A DNA stretch of 64,000 nucleotides from Camillea tinctor (GCA_022578605.1 MU394096.1:1-64000); one strand, 5' to 3'. Positions 20,845 to 34,295 are shown, counted from the first letter of the stretch. Notes: generated by a model not told the origin, from the letters alone. Made by a program: numbers and translations.

Positions 20845-23509
20845 TCATCCAGGACGGGGTACAGGGAACGGGCCACTTACAAAAGAGAGTTCTTCTAGGG
20901 TACGGTTGTATGTCTCTGGAAACAATAGATATACTGTCGCTATTTCTACGAGGATCCAGATACAGTATACTATGTAGTATCTCCAGCCAATGCGGTCCAG
21001 GGCTATTGGGTTCACGAATGTATTGAAAAACACCGCAAATCGGACTGTAAGCTGCTCAAAGGCGATTCCCTTCGCTCGTTGCTGATACTACTAGACCTTA
21101 GTACTCCATTCTATGTTTCCATATAACGTAGAACCACAGTAGAACTAGACAGCGAAGGCGTATCTCGTATTGGGATAAAGTAATAACAACGTAAAATGAA
21201 CGACGGTAGTTTTTGATAGATAAATATATTACTACTTACTGGGAATAACTCAACAAGATATGTATAAGCTAAAGCATTCCAGCCGCAGTTATAAAATCTG
21301 TGATGAATCAGCTAACAGTCAAGGCTTTTCCGGGCTTGAGGTTCATACGGGGAATACACAAATATGAATACGAGGACAGGTATTGCCGCGCTTGCTGAAT
21401 TTTCGATGGAAAACCGGGCTGATGAGACGGTCCAAACAGTATAAACAACAGCTGTCCCAATGGTACAGGTTAAGAACATGGTGCGCCGGGGGAATCGTGG
21501 CACGATGAGGGCTATGGGCACCGCATTCTAACGCACATTAGTTAACATTCTATGCCTAATAAAGGCAATTACATTGGATAATTTAGCGATGCCAGCAACA
21601 TGGTAGCTCGAGGAAATATTATACGTACTGGCAAACGTTAGCCACCATGAATACTATTAGGAAGGGAATTTCTATACGAAGAAACTGAGTATAGAAAATA
21701 AGGGACAGCATGGAATGTTGTGCACATACCGATAAACCCCCAACAAGTGTTGCCTAGTATGAATTTTTGGACAGTGCTGTTGTCCGTAATACCAACAAGA
21801 TTCAGTATTTTTTTCATGTAAAAGCTGAGGAGCCCATTTCCACTCCACTGTGTAAAGAAACCTATGGTGGATGCTAGAAGAAAACGCCGTCTCATTGGAG
21901 GATCTCTGACGTTCTTATTAGCTCAGTAATGCAACACTGACCTATTTGGTACAAACCGCACGACATCAGCCCAAACAAATGCTTTTGCTGTGACATTTTC
22001 TTGAGCAATGGTGTTTCGGATTTGAGCGAATTCGAGTCTAACAAACTCTGGGCCCTGCTCGCCCTCGCTGTGGTACATCTGAAGGACTTCCATTGCTTCA
22101 TCTACTCGATCTTTGGAAACCAAGTATCGCGGGCTCTCAGGACAGAAAGGCAAGAAAAGTATTTGGCATAAGCTAGGTACTAGCTGAAGAAGTGAGGGTA
22201 ACCTCCATGCCCAGGTGCTTGTCATCTGAAACGTGCCGTATGTAACACCTGCGGCAACTATAGCCCCTACAAACCAAGAAGCATTGAATAAACTTGTCAA
22301 AACTATAACATTGCGGGTCAGTAGTTGCTAGATTGGATAAGTTTTTGACTCATGCTATTGTATTATGAGTGAAACCCATATACCTAACCCTAATGAGCAA
22401 TTTCCGCCTCCGAGACAGACCAGAAGAGGGAATAAATGACTTCCAGAATTACTCACTGCTTCGTTCTTTCTCGTAGGCCAGCTCACCGATCAAGGATGAA
22501 GCATTGACAATAGCGAATGGGATACCAAAGCCGAGGACCCAGCGAGAAGCAAGGAACATATCGACGCTGCGGGAACCTGCCTTTATAAACCAGGTAAGTT
22601 AGACTGGGCTTAGGTGTAGACGAGTAGATGAAATTTCTGCACACGCATAATTGTTATGTAATGCATCAAGGCATGACAATATACTGTACCTGGAGACCTA
22701 CAAATAATCAGTGTCTTTGTTTTTAGAAATATCTTGTTATACATACCTGCACCCAAACACATTAGCACTGACGCCGACATGATTGTCCAGCGGCGCCCGA
22801 GACGTTGGGATATGGTTGGCACAAATGGAATCTATTTTAAAGATGACAGAAGTTAACACTTCATTGGTAGATAAAACCACAAGAAACTCCTTCACAATCA
22901 CTAATTGGCTGTGAAGGGGCAAAGGGGACTTAGTATGACGGACAGCCATGAGTGCACCAAGAGAATAGATTGCAGAAAGAAGCCCAAGACGGGCCTCTGA
23001 AGGATTATCGAAATCTGTCCATCAGAGTTAATGTCGAGTATCGCAATTGATATAACCTACGGATAGGGTCAGGAACACACATTCAACCCAAGAAGCGACA
23101 GCCTATTCAATATTTACAAATTAGTCAGTTACGATACGATAAACCACGGGGATCTGAACAAAAATGGCATGGTATTGAGTTGAGAAATATTGATAACCTA
23201 AACTAGAATAGCTGAAGGGGATAATATTTAATACTTGAACTAGGAAATACTTATACGAATACTGACCTGCAGAGAGTTCATCATAGAAGAATCAAACCCG
23301 GATGTCCATTCAACCCCTAAAGCACAAGGCACAAGGATCTATGAAGGCTCGGTTAGAATCAAGCACCGGGAAATAACGTCTTAATTTGATAGACTGACCA
23401 AATATAAATATCGTAAGTTAGGTTTCTTATACCATTTTTTAGTATCTGCTTGCGCAATGACAGCTAGACGAGGATTCACAAGTTCCTCTTTCACTCCGAT
23501 TATTGCCAT
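20845..23509 (-). CDS. MFS sugar transporter (hexose/lactose permease type)
   Basis: A plasma-membrane major-facilitator sugar porter, read from 23509 leftwards through about ten exons. Exon 1 (23509-23399) encodes MAIIGVKEELVNPRLAVIAQ and exon 2 (23338-23267) includes GVEWTSGFDSSMMNSLQ. Later exons carry the loop motif QRLGRRW (near 22,800), PESPRYLVSKDR (near 22,130), the FFTQWSGNGLLSFYM helix (near 21,850), YTYLVELFP (near 21,250) and the terminal PETYNRTLEEL (near 20,910). Order and spacing match full-length sugar porters. One junction near 21,630 needs a weak GTTTGC donor, because the better GTACGT donor breaks the frame; a damaged gene cannot be excluded. The C-terminus may end soon after LEELSF through one more intron. 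The substrate cannot be told from sequence. Confidence 0.72.
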
Positions 23510-24914
23510 GATGAGGTAAGTAATTTGAAGCTGAGATATAACGATGGAGCTGAGTTAAATCTGGATAGTTTGGTGGTAATATAGATAGAAGCTGTCTAAG
23601 GAAAAGGGCTGTGATATACTCGGCTGGGAAAGAGGATTCAATGGTCTTATGAGGATGCTGACCTCGACAATATAGCCTATATACCAATCCCTGTTCTTCG
23701 TAGGTATCACCTAGCCGAGGTAGGCATGAAATGTGAGCACTTGCATCGGGTACTGACATGAATCCCGGGATCACCAAGTAGCTGAAGTTAGATGTAGATG
23801 GGTAGCGACTGCGGGGTAATGAATAAGGGGGTTGCCAAGCTAGAGTAGCATTTTGATCATGACTATTGGAGGATTTTAAATATTGCTGTATTTGTCCAAG
23901 ACTTTTATTATAGCTTTCCAACGTCAGATATCCCTACCCCCATACTATACTGCAGGAATTCAGGGGGTTAGGAGGTCTGATAATAAACAGAGCGTTAGGG
24001 TGAAAAATATTGGTCTCCTTAATCGTAGAATAACCAAGTAGGCGGTAGGTAATATGCGAGGACTATGCATGCTTTTCACTTGATCCAATAGAGCGCTAGA
24101 TACATATATATACCTATATTTTGGTTGGTTAAGGGGGGGGTTCATATGTATAGAGCATACGCTGCGGATAGGCATGTAGTGTGTTAGACTTGGGATGAAA
24201 ATAGATATTGGACATCAAGCTAGCTCTACCTGAATAAAGGGGTTATTATATAAGACACACTACTAACATTGTCCTTTCACCTGTTAGCTACCCATAGGCA
24301 AATGCTCTGGAGGCTGAGGGCTCTGAAGCCCATCAGTGGCTTATTTTATATATATCATCATTTATATTTTCCATGTACCTGTCTAAGATAGAATGTTCGC
24401 TTTCCCTACTCAGTCAAGATTAGTGATCATCTTGTCAAGGTAATTCGCACCATCGTCCCATTAACTACTGTAAACGGAGGGTTTTGTTATTATCTCTCAT
24501 AAACTTACTTTAGACTAGGTGATCAATGGACACAATGGCCAACCTAGTCCATAAGCGCATAGAAGGGATGTAGGCCGTTGCTCCGAAAGATCTCAAGGAG
24601 ACTGAGAAGCAGGATATCCTCATTGCTACCGAGAATACTGCAGATATCTATAGCGGAGACCTCGTTGGTACATTAGTTGTCAGGGGCTAGAAAGGAACAA
24701 GTAACAGTGACATCCATAGTTGTAGTCTAGGCTCCTCGCACAATAACGTACTGATTGCTTAAACACTTCGTCCCTCGTGACATGAGTGGATACTCCCCTG
24801 AGCTCCCTTAAGATGGTGTATAGGTTTTCTCACAAAGTTAGCCCTCCAGATAAAGGATATTGGGGATCTTGTCTCCTCAGACTCGCTCAATTATTATACT
24901 ATAATTACGGAACG

Positions 24915-24946
<32 letters not shown>

Positions 24947-26204
24947 CCGGGGGGGGGGGGGGGGGGGGGAAGAAAAGTCACCCCTTTGGATTTACATTCA
25001 AGTTGATTGGCCAATTACCGTCTACATACTCCGTCCAGCCTACTAATCTATAACGCAACCCATCGTTCTCTTCCAGTCGTTCCCAAACCCCTCCTTTAAG
25101 AGGAACGCATGATTGCGGCTCCCCTCCTTGTATCTAGGTATATCTACCTATATAAACAAATAGGTTATTGTATTATCTTCCTCTCTTTCTCGCGTCCCTA
25201 GCTAGCTAACCTACGTCAACGCCTAGAAAAGGGGTGGTTAGTCAAATATCTAGTTTTCAGTGACTTAGAACAAGAGAAAAAGAAAAAGAAAAAAAATAGG
25301 AAAGATGAAGAAGAGGTTAACATGAATATATGCACCCATCTACTAAGTTTACCTAACTCCAAGATGCGTACGTATGTAGTTTGATCAATAACGTGTCTAG
25401 TTACCGTCCACCATCCATCCTGTCCTATTCTATCCCACCTACTTAGCATAGGTCTTCATCTCGTTCCTGTCATAAAAGCACAATTTTTTCATTATTAGAT
25501 AATAAGATAGAAACGACTTCAGCAAGCAAAAATAATAAAATATCATGTAAAAATGCGAATCCGAAAAATTTTGCACAGAAAAAATAAAATCGCAGAAATG
25601 GGGGTTGCCTTCTCTCTCTCATTCTGCTAGATACACACAAATCCAGAAGAGGAACTCGAGCAAGCGAGCTTTCTCTCTCTTTCTCCTCTTTAAACCCCCT
25701 TCTCTCATTCATCCACGTTATATCCTCCTCTCGCCCTACTCGGCGCGCGTTGCGAGAGAAGTCCCATCTTGATTCACTTTGCTTTACTTTGTTTTTCGCT
25801 TCTTTTTCTATTCCTCTTTCACACGAAAAAAAACACACGCACATATACTTTCTCTCTCTCTATCTCCCTCTAGGGGAGGAGAGGATTACTCTCTTGCGGA
25901 AAATGCTACCAACTGATTGAACTGGCGCTCCAAGGGGAATAAAACGCAAACCCACCCTCTAACTCCAAACCGAAGGGGGTGACCAGATTTAATCGCTCAA
26001 CGCCTGGAAAAAAAAAATATAAAAGACTAAAAAGGGAACAAAAATTGAATTGGTCGGGTTTGGAGAAATGACCCGATCTTACTCCTGCAAAGATGAGGGG
26101 CCCTATGGTTTAGGCCGGATATTCTGAGAAAAAAAATGGTAAAAGGAGAGTCGTGCCATCGTGTCTTTATACATCTATACGCAGATCTCTCTGGGGGGAC
26201 CCTT
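23510..26204. other. Long intergenic region with homopolymer block
   Basis: About 2.7 kb without an acceptable gene. A stretch at 24,526-24,690 reads as a 55-codon frame with one internal TAG at 24,571 and looks protein-like (APKDLKETEKQD...), perhaps a pseudogene relic or an unrecognised exon. A C/G homopolymer block lies at 24,915-24,969. CT-rich tracts at 25,600-25,690 and 25,840-25,870, and the stretch before 26,205, probably belong to UTRs. Confidence 0.5.
24915..24969. repeat. Poly-C/poly-G palindrome
   Basis: 31 consecutive C, then GCC, then 21 consecutive G. The two runs are inverted complements and could fold into a hairpin, or each form quadruplex or i-motif structures. Such blocks are also typical places for sequencing or assembly error, so length and even orientation may be artefactual. 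Confidence 0.8.
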
Positions 26205-27437
26205 CTAATCGATCGTCATTCTGCTGGGCAGCTGCGGTGCCTTGACATCGTGCATCGAGTAACTGGCCTGGTCCTTGTCCATCTCGGGTCGCGGTCCGCT
26301 CAGAAGGTGTTGCTTGAGGCCGTGGCCGAAGTTGAACATACAGACCAAGGTGTTCGTAATGGTCATGATGAGAAGAATGATGGTCAGCACGGCGAATGCC
26401 GTCAGCGACTTTCGGACGGGAAGGTAATACTGCTGCTCGATGGGATCGTAGATGCGGGCAAGCTTGTAGATGAAGTACGTAAGTCCACCGAGATATAGAA
26501 TCATGACACCTATCATGCCGATTTTCAATTCGCGTTGGGTGGACCAGGCAGCACAGAGCAGGATGGCGATGGTGATGGGAATAGCTGCAGCAGTCAATCC
26601 GAATTCCAAGCCCGTCTTTCCACCGACAACGACCAAGAACTGAATGGTAAAACCGACGAAGAAGAAGAAATCGAACTTCAGAAGGGCGATGTAAATCTAG
26701 AAAATTCATTAGCGGGGGATGTCCAAATTAACAACAGACCAGGTACAGTGACGACATACCTGGTAGTGCAGGAATCGCTTCTTCATCCTGTAGTCAGCTC
26801 CTATGTGCTTCAGGATGTCCCAAGCGAATTCTTGATACAGCTTCCAGGTAAGGAATGCGAGGAAGATACTGATGAGGGCGATGATGCCGGGAATGGCAAT
26901 CAGCACACCCTGGACTTCATCCCATACGTTGAGATCCTTGAAGGCATTGAAACCCTTCAGGATCCTGATGGCCTCCTGAATCTGATCAATCTGCAGGGCA
27001 CCGTAAACCAGCAGGGCGAGGTTTGCGATACAGATGCCGATGAGTTGAATGGTGTTCTTCATGAGCAGCGCATCCCACACGAGAAGAACCTGGTAGATGA
27101 AACCGAGAATAAACAGGCCCAAAAAGGTGGGAATGGTCTTCAACTGCGACTGGAGATCCTTCTCGCTCTTAAACTGGGCCTGGTCCATGTCGTAGAGACC
27201 GCTCTGGAATTGGGCGAAGGTGAACCTGGATGATTAGGGGGTTGGGTTAGCAATGGTGATCGCAGGCTAATTTGTGTGTATTCTGCGATGGCTTGGTATA
27301 ACTCACGCCTCGAATACCATGCAGACGATGGCCTGCAGGATGGCCGTGATGAAAAACAGCCTGGGCCATTTCTTGCGGAATATGCCATTTGTGCCGCTGA
27401 TGAAGAGGCGTATGCGACTGGGGGAGTTGGCCGACAT
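26205..27437 (-). CDS. UPF0658 Golgi apparatus membrane protein
   Basis: Three exons (27437-27307, 27225-26760, 26696-26205) give 362 codons plus stop with consistent phases and GTGAGT/GTATGT donors. The product is a polytopic membrane protein with about seven or eight hydrophobic helices, for example TIPTFLGLFILGFIYQVLLV, GVLIAIPGIIALISIFLAFL and SLTAFAVLTIILLIMTITNT. The C-terminal tail is hydrophilic. The pattern fits the fungal UPF0658 family, assigned to the Golgi in fission yeast; its biochemical role is unknown. The start is set at MSANSPSRIRLF. An in-frame stretch rich in Gln, Tyr and Pro continues upstream to about 27,660 without a Met, so a further 5' exon may add a cytosolic N-terminal tail. 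Confidence 0.8.
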
Positions 27438-30400
27438 GGTGGAGTTGGAGGTATTGTTGTAATTCTGGGGTTGAACGGATTCTCGATACTGGGGGTATTG
27501 GGCGTAGTGATGGTCGGATTCAGGCTGAGGAGGATGTTGGGGAAAGTTGCCGTAGGATTGATTCGAGTTTATCTGGTGAAAACCTGTGTCCCCAGATAGG
27601 AGGGACCGATCGCCTGAATGGAAAGCCAGATTGGCGATGTCGCGAGACTCCTCAGTGACGAGGAGTCGAAAGATCGATCAAATGGGAGAGATTGGAAGAG
27701 AGAAGAGGGGGGGAGAGGAAGGTAGTATTCTTCTTTGTCCTCGTTGCCACGGTCGGGGGGTTGTGGGTGGGCAAATTGCACTTGTGACCAGCACCGAATG
27801 GGCGCGGGTCTTCTTATTTGATGAGTTTGCTTTTGCCGAGAAAATAAAATAAAAATAAAACGAACGTGAGCGATGATGACAAGAACAGAGAGAAAAGCCG
27901 ACCAGAGCTCTTGTAATTACAAACAGACGATTTCCTTTTTTTTTCCCTTTCTTTTGTTTTTCGTTCGTTTCTCCTAAAACATAAGTGGTTTAGTTAAGAA
28001 GGGGAAATGAATAAAAAAAAAAAAGATGATGAAAGGTTAGAGAAAATATAAAGCTGAAGCGTCACTGTAACGCGATTTGCATTAACAGGACAAGAGAGAG
28101 AGAGAGAAAGAGTGTAATATGTGTTATGTGGTAATGTCGAGTACTAAAAGTAAGTAGTAGTGGTAGTAGTAATAATAAGTTGAATGCGAGAAATAGGAAG
28201 AGGGTGGGAAGGAAAAAAAAAGGTTGCTGGGCTCGGCTGAAACAAGTTCACAGGTTTGATCCGTGACTGGGGGGTGGATAGGATTGCCTAAGGGAGGAGA
28301 GAGGGGGGAGGGAAGGTGGGCACTTGGCGGCATGCGCTTTCCCTTTTTGCTTCCTTTTTTTTAAACTCTTTTTTTTTTTAATTCTTTCTCTTTTTATTCT
28401 ATTTTATTTTTATTGGTTGATTTCTCTAGTTTGTGTTGGGGGAAGGAAAGAGAGAAATATTGCAAAATAAGAAAGAAAATATAAGACTAGAAAGGTGGGG
28501 AGAGAGAGAGAAAAGAAAAAGAGAAGAAGAAAAAAAAGGAAAAAAACAATAAAACCTACCTCTTGGTATTATTGTTGTATGTATATATGCCGTGTATATG
28601 CGTGTGCGTATGTGTCAATGTACATACACTATATGTATATAGTTGCAGTGTATTGTATGTAATGTAGTGTAGTGTAGACAAGTGTTGTGTCGTAAAAGGA
28701 GATTGTGAGATTATGTCGGTATTGTTCGATCAGCAAAATAAGTTGCTGACACCACAGTTCAGACTCTCCTCCTATTTAGGGGAGGATTGGCTCGTATTGT
28801 CGAAATGCAAAGACACGCGATGCAATTAGTCCTTTTTTATTTTTTTTACCGAGCGGCAAAGGAGGCGAACATGTGCTGTAATCGAATTGTTCTCTTTTCG
28901 CCCCTATTATTGTATCTTCTTGTCGCAACCGATGATAATGGTAGTTTAATGCAAACACAATAATCAATGCATCTACATCAAAATCATTAGATATATAGAC
29001 AGAGGTAAAGATGAGAGAAGATGACAAAATCAAAAAGAAAAAAAAAGTAAAGTCTCTTAGATCCCCCCTGGTTTAAACGTTGAAGCTTGTGTAGTAGCAC
29101 GAGGCGAAGTAGGTAGTTTTAAAGAGAATCGAAAGAATCCCCAAAGTTCAGGGACCAGAACACTAAAAAACCCGCGCTAATGAGATGAGGCAGACAGGCT
29201 GTGCTGCTCAAAACCCTAGCAAAAACTGGGGGATCCCTTTTTCTAGCTACCTCCAAGGTACATACGACTTTGACATTAATAGTAGCTGATGCTAATTAAA
29301 CCCTCCGGTATGGCCCAATGACCCCCCTATGAACACTAACATAATCTACCCTTTACTTGGAAGGGGGCCTCCAGGACTCCGGCTAATTCACTCGCACAAC
29401 CAAGTAGATCGAAAGTATCCATGTACCTTGCTGCCTACCGTCCTACTCTCGGGTACTTTCCGTACGTAACTCGGGTAGGTAACTATACTATACCTGTACA
29501 GCCTCTGGCCAACTGTAACAGCCCGAGAGAAGGCGGAAAGAAGAAAACAAGCCAATAACCTAGCGTGTACGCTATATAATCCAGGTAAGGTTGATTTCGA
29601 TAATCGGTCAATTGATACTTCAAATCAAGGTAGTATACCTTGTGCGTTGCATACTTAGTAACGAGATGGCAACGCGTTGGCTTGCTTTAGTGTAGGTTAG
29701 TAAAAATAAGAGAAGGGTAGAAGTGTTCTGTGTTCTATATATATATACATACATATCCCCCCACAAAAATATTCTAGGTGCCGTAGCGCTATGTATGTAT
29801 TGTTGCTGTTGACTTTCAAAGGAACATTTAGGTATGGGGAGACAACGCTTTGTATAATACCAAGTAAAAACACGTTTTATCAGTAGTAGTGTAGTGAACA
29901 CTACTTACGCAGGGGAGATGTTATGTATTGAAAAATAAGAAGGGAAAGGAAGGGGGGGAAAGAATAGAGACATAGGTCTCATAAATCGGCTGATGGCTTT
30001 TCTAAATACCTACCAACTTATTGGCGGCTGAAAAGAACGAAGGACCGGCTTGTCCCGTTTTGTTCCCTTTCTTATTTTTTATTTTATTTTTTTATTCTTG
30101 GGAATGGATGTTAGTCACGCTGCTCAGCTCAGCTCAAGGATTCTATTCCATTCATCGAACTTTTAGCTTAGCTGCAAGTCTACCCGTCGTCCGCCGCTTT
30201 CCACCCTGATAGCGTGTACGAATAGTATATAGTATAACTACCTAATGATCATCATGAGATGGAGACTTTTTTCTCTGTCTTACTGGTCATGGGTCCTATT
30301 GCCTAGTAGGCCACATACAAATGTAATATGTATGTTGATGCAGTACTAGTCAGTTGCTTCTGCAGTATGTATGCATGTCTGGTATCAAAACCGCATGTAT

Positions 30401-32294
30401 GTAAGTAATAGTTTTTTATTGTTCGATAATTCGAACCCTTTCTGGAATTTTTAACTTGTTCCCCTTCCCCTCCAAACACGTCAAGCTCATGAGCCTAGTC
30501 TCTTTTCATACTAGGCTGATCAACTTTCTTTTCTATACTCCGTCCTACAACGTCGGATCCGATATATACTACGTAGAAAAAAAAAGGCTGTAAGGCAAAC
30601 GGAGACCGAAGGGGAGGATAGACCCTTGTAGATGCAGCACTAGTTCGACCCGCCAAGTGGACTCGGGGGGACAGGCAGGACGGGCAGGACGGGCAGGACA
30701 AGGCAGGCGGGCTGTGAAGGGCCAGAGGCTCAGCCACTCTGGGCAACAAAAGTTCGCATTGACGGGCGCGGTCAAGGTCTCGACCATTCATCACATCATT
30801 GGACCACTAGCATCACAATGACGACTTCGCACAGATATCTATACGATGTGGAAATACGTCTTTTAGGTTAATTTGTGTTTTATATATATAGTATTTCTTT
30901 TCGGATTTCTTTTTCATGGGGTAAAAAGATGGATATACTCTAACGTTGGGGAGAGAGATAAAGTATGTAGGTTTACGTAGTGTAACCCAAGCTTAAATTT
31001 AAACCTTCAGGTAGTTTACCTAGGTAGTCGTAGGTACCTACCTACTGCTAGGTTAGTAGGTTATACTGTTTTAGCTCATTGCTTATTAGTTGTCTCGCTA
31101 AAATGCTAAAATGTTTTCTTGTTGTTCCTCCTCTTCCCCCTTCTTCTCATCTTCCCCAGAAATAGACATGTGGTACTTTTTGATTCTGTTATCCTTTTTC
31201 TTGTTGACGTCGATCTGAAACCAAAGATAAGTGTAAACTAGGCTACGACTGGCGGTTGGAAAAGTTTTTGAAACCAACTGCACTGGATTTGGAGACGATA
31301 CGGAGTATAGTATGCAGACCCTACCTCCTTATGTTGTCGGTAGTTTTCGTACTAAGCTTTAAGTGGAATAACCTAAGGTACCTAGCAGCCCTAGGCATCC
31401 TTCAACAAGCTGCTACTATGTAGCTGGCTGCTCTTCTGTTGCTATGTCGTTGCACAATGCTACCATGCCCATGCTTTACCCCGTGAAGTTTGGAAAACAG
31501 TGATGAGAACAAAAAAAAAAGATGAAGAAATAAAAAAAAGAACATGGATTCGCATAAGGGATTGACATGAGAAAAAGCGGATCGGATGAGAGATCTGACG
31601 AATTGCCGGAACGATTGGAATTAAGATTGATTGGAACTGGAGACTTGACTTGACTTGTAGGTTATACGAGACTTGCCAAGTGGTCCTGTACCTAAAATCG
31701 CCAAAATCACCACTTGGACTGCGACATGACTAACCTACAAACAAACATATTGGACCTATCTAGCTTAAATTTGGTATTCATGTATATAAAAGCTAGGAAG
31801 TGTGTTCTAGGTGTAGCACGTTAGGTAACTTAACCTGGCAGTGGGTAAAACATAGATATGTAGTGCTAGGAATTGGTTTAAGTCACCTTACGTTACCACT
31901 TACACCACAGTGGTAACCTAGGTATGTAGGCATAAACCTCAAGATGAGTACTGGTACGTAGTTGTATACCTAGTGTACGTAGCTTACGTACTAGCTTGCA
32001 TATGCAAGGCACGCACGGACCACAACTCAAAAGGTATTCCCCGACCTACCGATCAAAGCGCGTCAAGAGTTTCTTAGTAGCTTTTTTTGTAGGTTCAAAT
32101 GTTGTCGCAAATTACAACTCACTACGGAATAACGTCAATAATAATAAAAAAGAAATACGCAAAAAAGATAATAATACTACATACCTATTTTCTCTAAATC
32201 CAGACACGCGCAAGAAACCCACCATCATTAATCTCGAACTTCAACCCCACACGTGCTAAGCTAGGATCATACTATATCCATACATCCATACAAG
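27438..32294. other. Long intergenic region, no gene supported
   Basis: Nearly 5 kb. It holds purine- and pyrimidine-rich tracts (27,940-28,560), a TG/TA-rich alternating segment at 28,570-28,680, and many TACCTAGGTA-like words (for example 31,015-31,070). All reading frames are short and low-complexity. The part next to 27,437 is likely the long 5' leader or promoter of the UPF0658 gene; the part before 32,295 is the promoter of the PP4R2-like gene. Confidence 0.5.
28570..28680. repeat. Alternating TG/TA-rich low-complexity tract
   Basis: About 110 bp dominated by GTAT, GTGT and TGTA words, ending with TGTAGTGTAGTGTAG. No fixed period. It is a possible non-B (Z-type) tract in the upstream region of the UPF0658 gene. 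Confidence 0.5.
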
Positions 32295-34295
32295 ATGATG
32301 GATATTGATGAAGATGAGATCTTGCGCAATGTCGCCAATGGTGGCTCCATCGACTAGTGAGAGAGCCTCAAGTCCTGATCAAAAAAATCTCAACTTTGGT
32401 AGAGAATATCTTTGTAGTAGCTGACCGATGCCCTCTTGTTCGAATAGTTCCGTCTGGCCAGCCTTGTTACCGCGCATAGTCTCGCGCATCGAGAAGGTCT
32501 AAGATCATATGCTTTTCCTTCTCTCCTCGTTCATATCTCTGGCGCTTCTATTTTGCTGACTCTTTACTTGGTTCTCCATCAGATCGCCCATGATGAATTC
32601 CCCATCCCTCGGCTGCCGCCACCCATGATCGTTCTCCCGTCTTCCATCCCGCAACCCACCACCCAGCCCGAATCGGATGCGGGCGAGAACTTCATGACCC
32701 CTCTTCCCTCTTCGCCTATAGAGCCTTCCAGTTCGGCATCATCCCAAGACACGAACAAGGAGAACTCCCCCCAAGCCCCGCGGACAACGGCCCCGCCTAC
32801 CTCTGCTCCGGCTTCTACGACAGCTGCGGTCACGGCTCCAGCTCCAGCCCCAGCCCCTCCCCCGGCTACCAGCACCCTGCCCGGGCAAATTGTATCTATG
32901 CTTACTGAGATCACATCTACCTTGAAAACCACCTTTCCCACCTACCCGCCGCATACGGTCCAACGTCTCTCGGAGCTCGTTCTGACCCCGAAACACCACT
33001 ACCGTTCCCTCGCCACTTATCTCCATGCTCTCGACCGAGTGGTCCATGTCACCTCCGGTCTAAATATCTATCCTTTACCCCCTGCCGTCTCGGATATATC
33101 AGCCGGGGGTCTTCTTCCCAACGGAACATGCGACGGTGTACTGATATCGTCGCAATGGGCTGCCCCGGGGAGTGACGAGGCACTCGGCGGTGCCCTCTTG
33201 ACGCCCATCCCCTGGCTGCAGCACAACCACCAAGGCATGGGAGGATCGCCACAGACCCAGACCCAGCCCGCCGTCGCGACACCGGACACGTCCAGCCAGC
33301 CAGGTGACCTCGAGGGCGAGGTGCGGACAGAAAGCACCGAAACAATCGACGGTCCCAATGGCGTCGGCAGTATCGAGACTGTCTCGGTCTCTGTAAACGG
33401 TATCCCGTCAATGGGGGCGCGTGGGGTAGGCGTGACGCAAGGTGAGTTACTACGCCAAGAGCAACGAGCGGGCGTCGTTCCAGTGAGCCAGCTCGTGCCG
33501 AGTCACCACGTGCACTCAGGACACGTCCAAGCCCTCCAACAACAGCATATCCAAGCCCGTCTCCATCTTCAACACCAAGCACGATCTTCTTCTGCTACTA
33601 CTACTACCACTACTGCTACTGCTACTGCATCATCTCCTGACTCATCGACCTCAGCAACACCCCCCTCCTCCTCAACGCCATCATCGGCCACCCTCGGCGA
33701 GGAAGAGAGGGACGAAGGACCCAGTCCTGCCGAGATAGCCGCCGCAGCCACCGCCGCCGCAGCGCAAGATCCCCCGGTGGCGCCCGTCCGCACCACCAAC
33801 TCCGAAGACGAGGAGAAGCCGCACGCGCGCGGGCCCGAGGAGATCGGCCCCGACGACCTGGGCCCCCAGAGCGCGAGCAACACGTCTACCATCGACGGCC
33901 CCGGCGGCGTCGAGATGCAGGGCATCGACATCCAGGCCGCCGTGGGCCGGAAGGCGGTGTCGCCCCCCGCGGGCAAGAAAGAAGGAGGAGAGGAGGAGGG
34001 CGAAAAGATGGACGTCGAGATGGGAGACCGCGCGGAACGCTCCCCGACGCCGAAGCGCGAGGCCGAGGGCGATCTCGAGGGCGCGCTCGCGAATAAGCGG
34101 TTGAAGGAAGATGAGAAGAAAACGGACGCGGCGGATGAGGGCGCGGAGGAGAAGGAGAAGGAGAAGGAGAAGGGGGAAGGGGAACAAGGGAAAGAATTGG
34201 AAAGGGAAAAGGAAAAGGAAAAGGGACAGGGCGAGGAGGGTAAGGGGGGAGAGAAAGAGAAGGATAAAGATGAGGATGCCATGGATAAGGACTAA
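32295..34295 (+). CDS. Protein phosphatase 4 regulatory subunit 2-like protein
   Basis: Exons 32295-32356, 32448-32496 and 32583-34295 give 607 codons plus stop. The spliced N-terminus reads MMDIDEDEILRNVANGGSID and continues with WPALLPRIVSRIEKIAHDEF. The conserved core follows after about residue 130: HTVQRLSELVLTPKHHYRSL, ATYLHALDRVVHV. This arrangement matches PP4R2, the subunit that binds the PP4 catalytic subunit and, by family knowledge, acts in DNA-damage recovery and nuclear phosphatase targeting. The rest is disordered: Pro/Ser/Thr-rich, Gln/His stretches, then a strongly charged C-terminus of KEKEKE and EGE repeats (residues ~500-607). The second exon is only 49 nt. The gene converges on RAD50. 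Confidence 0.82.

Noticed and set aside
26136..27233. Plus-strand frames of 120 and 232 codons
   Set aside because: Antisense to the spliced UPF0658 exons, which encode coherent membrane helices on the minus strand.
33049..34282. Long antisense frames across the PP4R2-like gene
   Set aside because: They mirror the low-complexity GC-rich and GAG/AAG-rich coding strand. The sense frame shows the conserved PP4R2 core and correct splicing.
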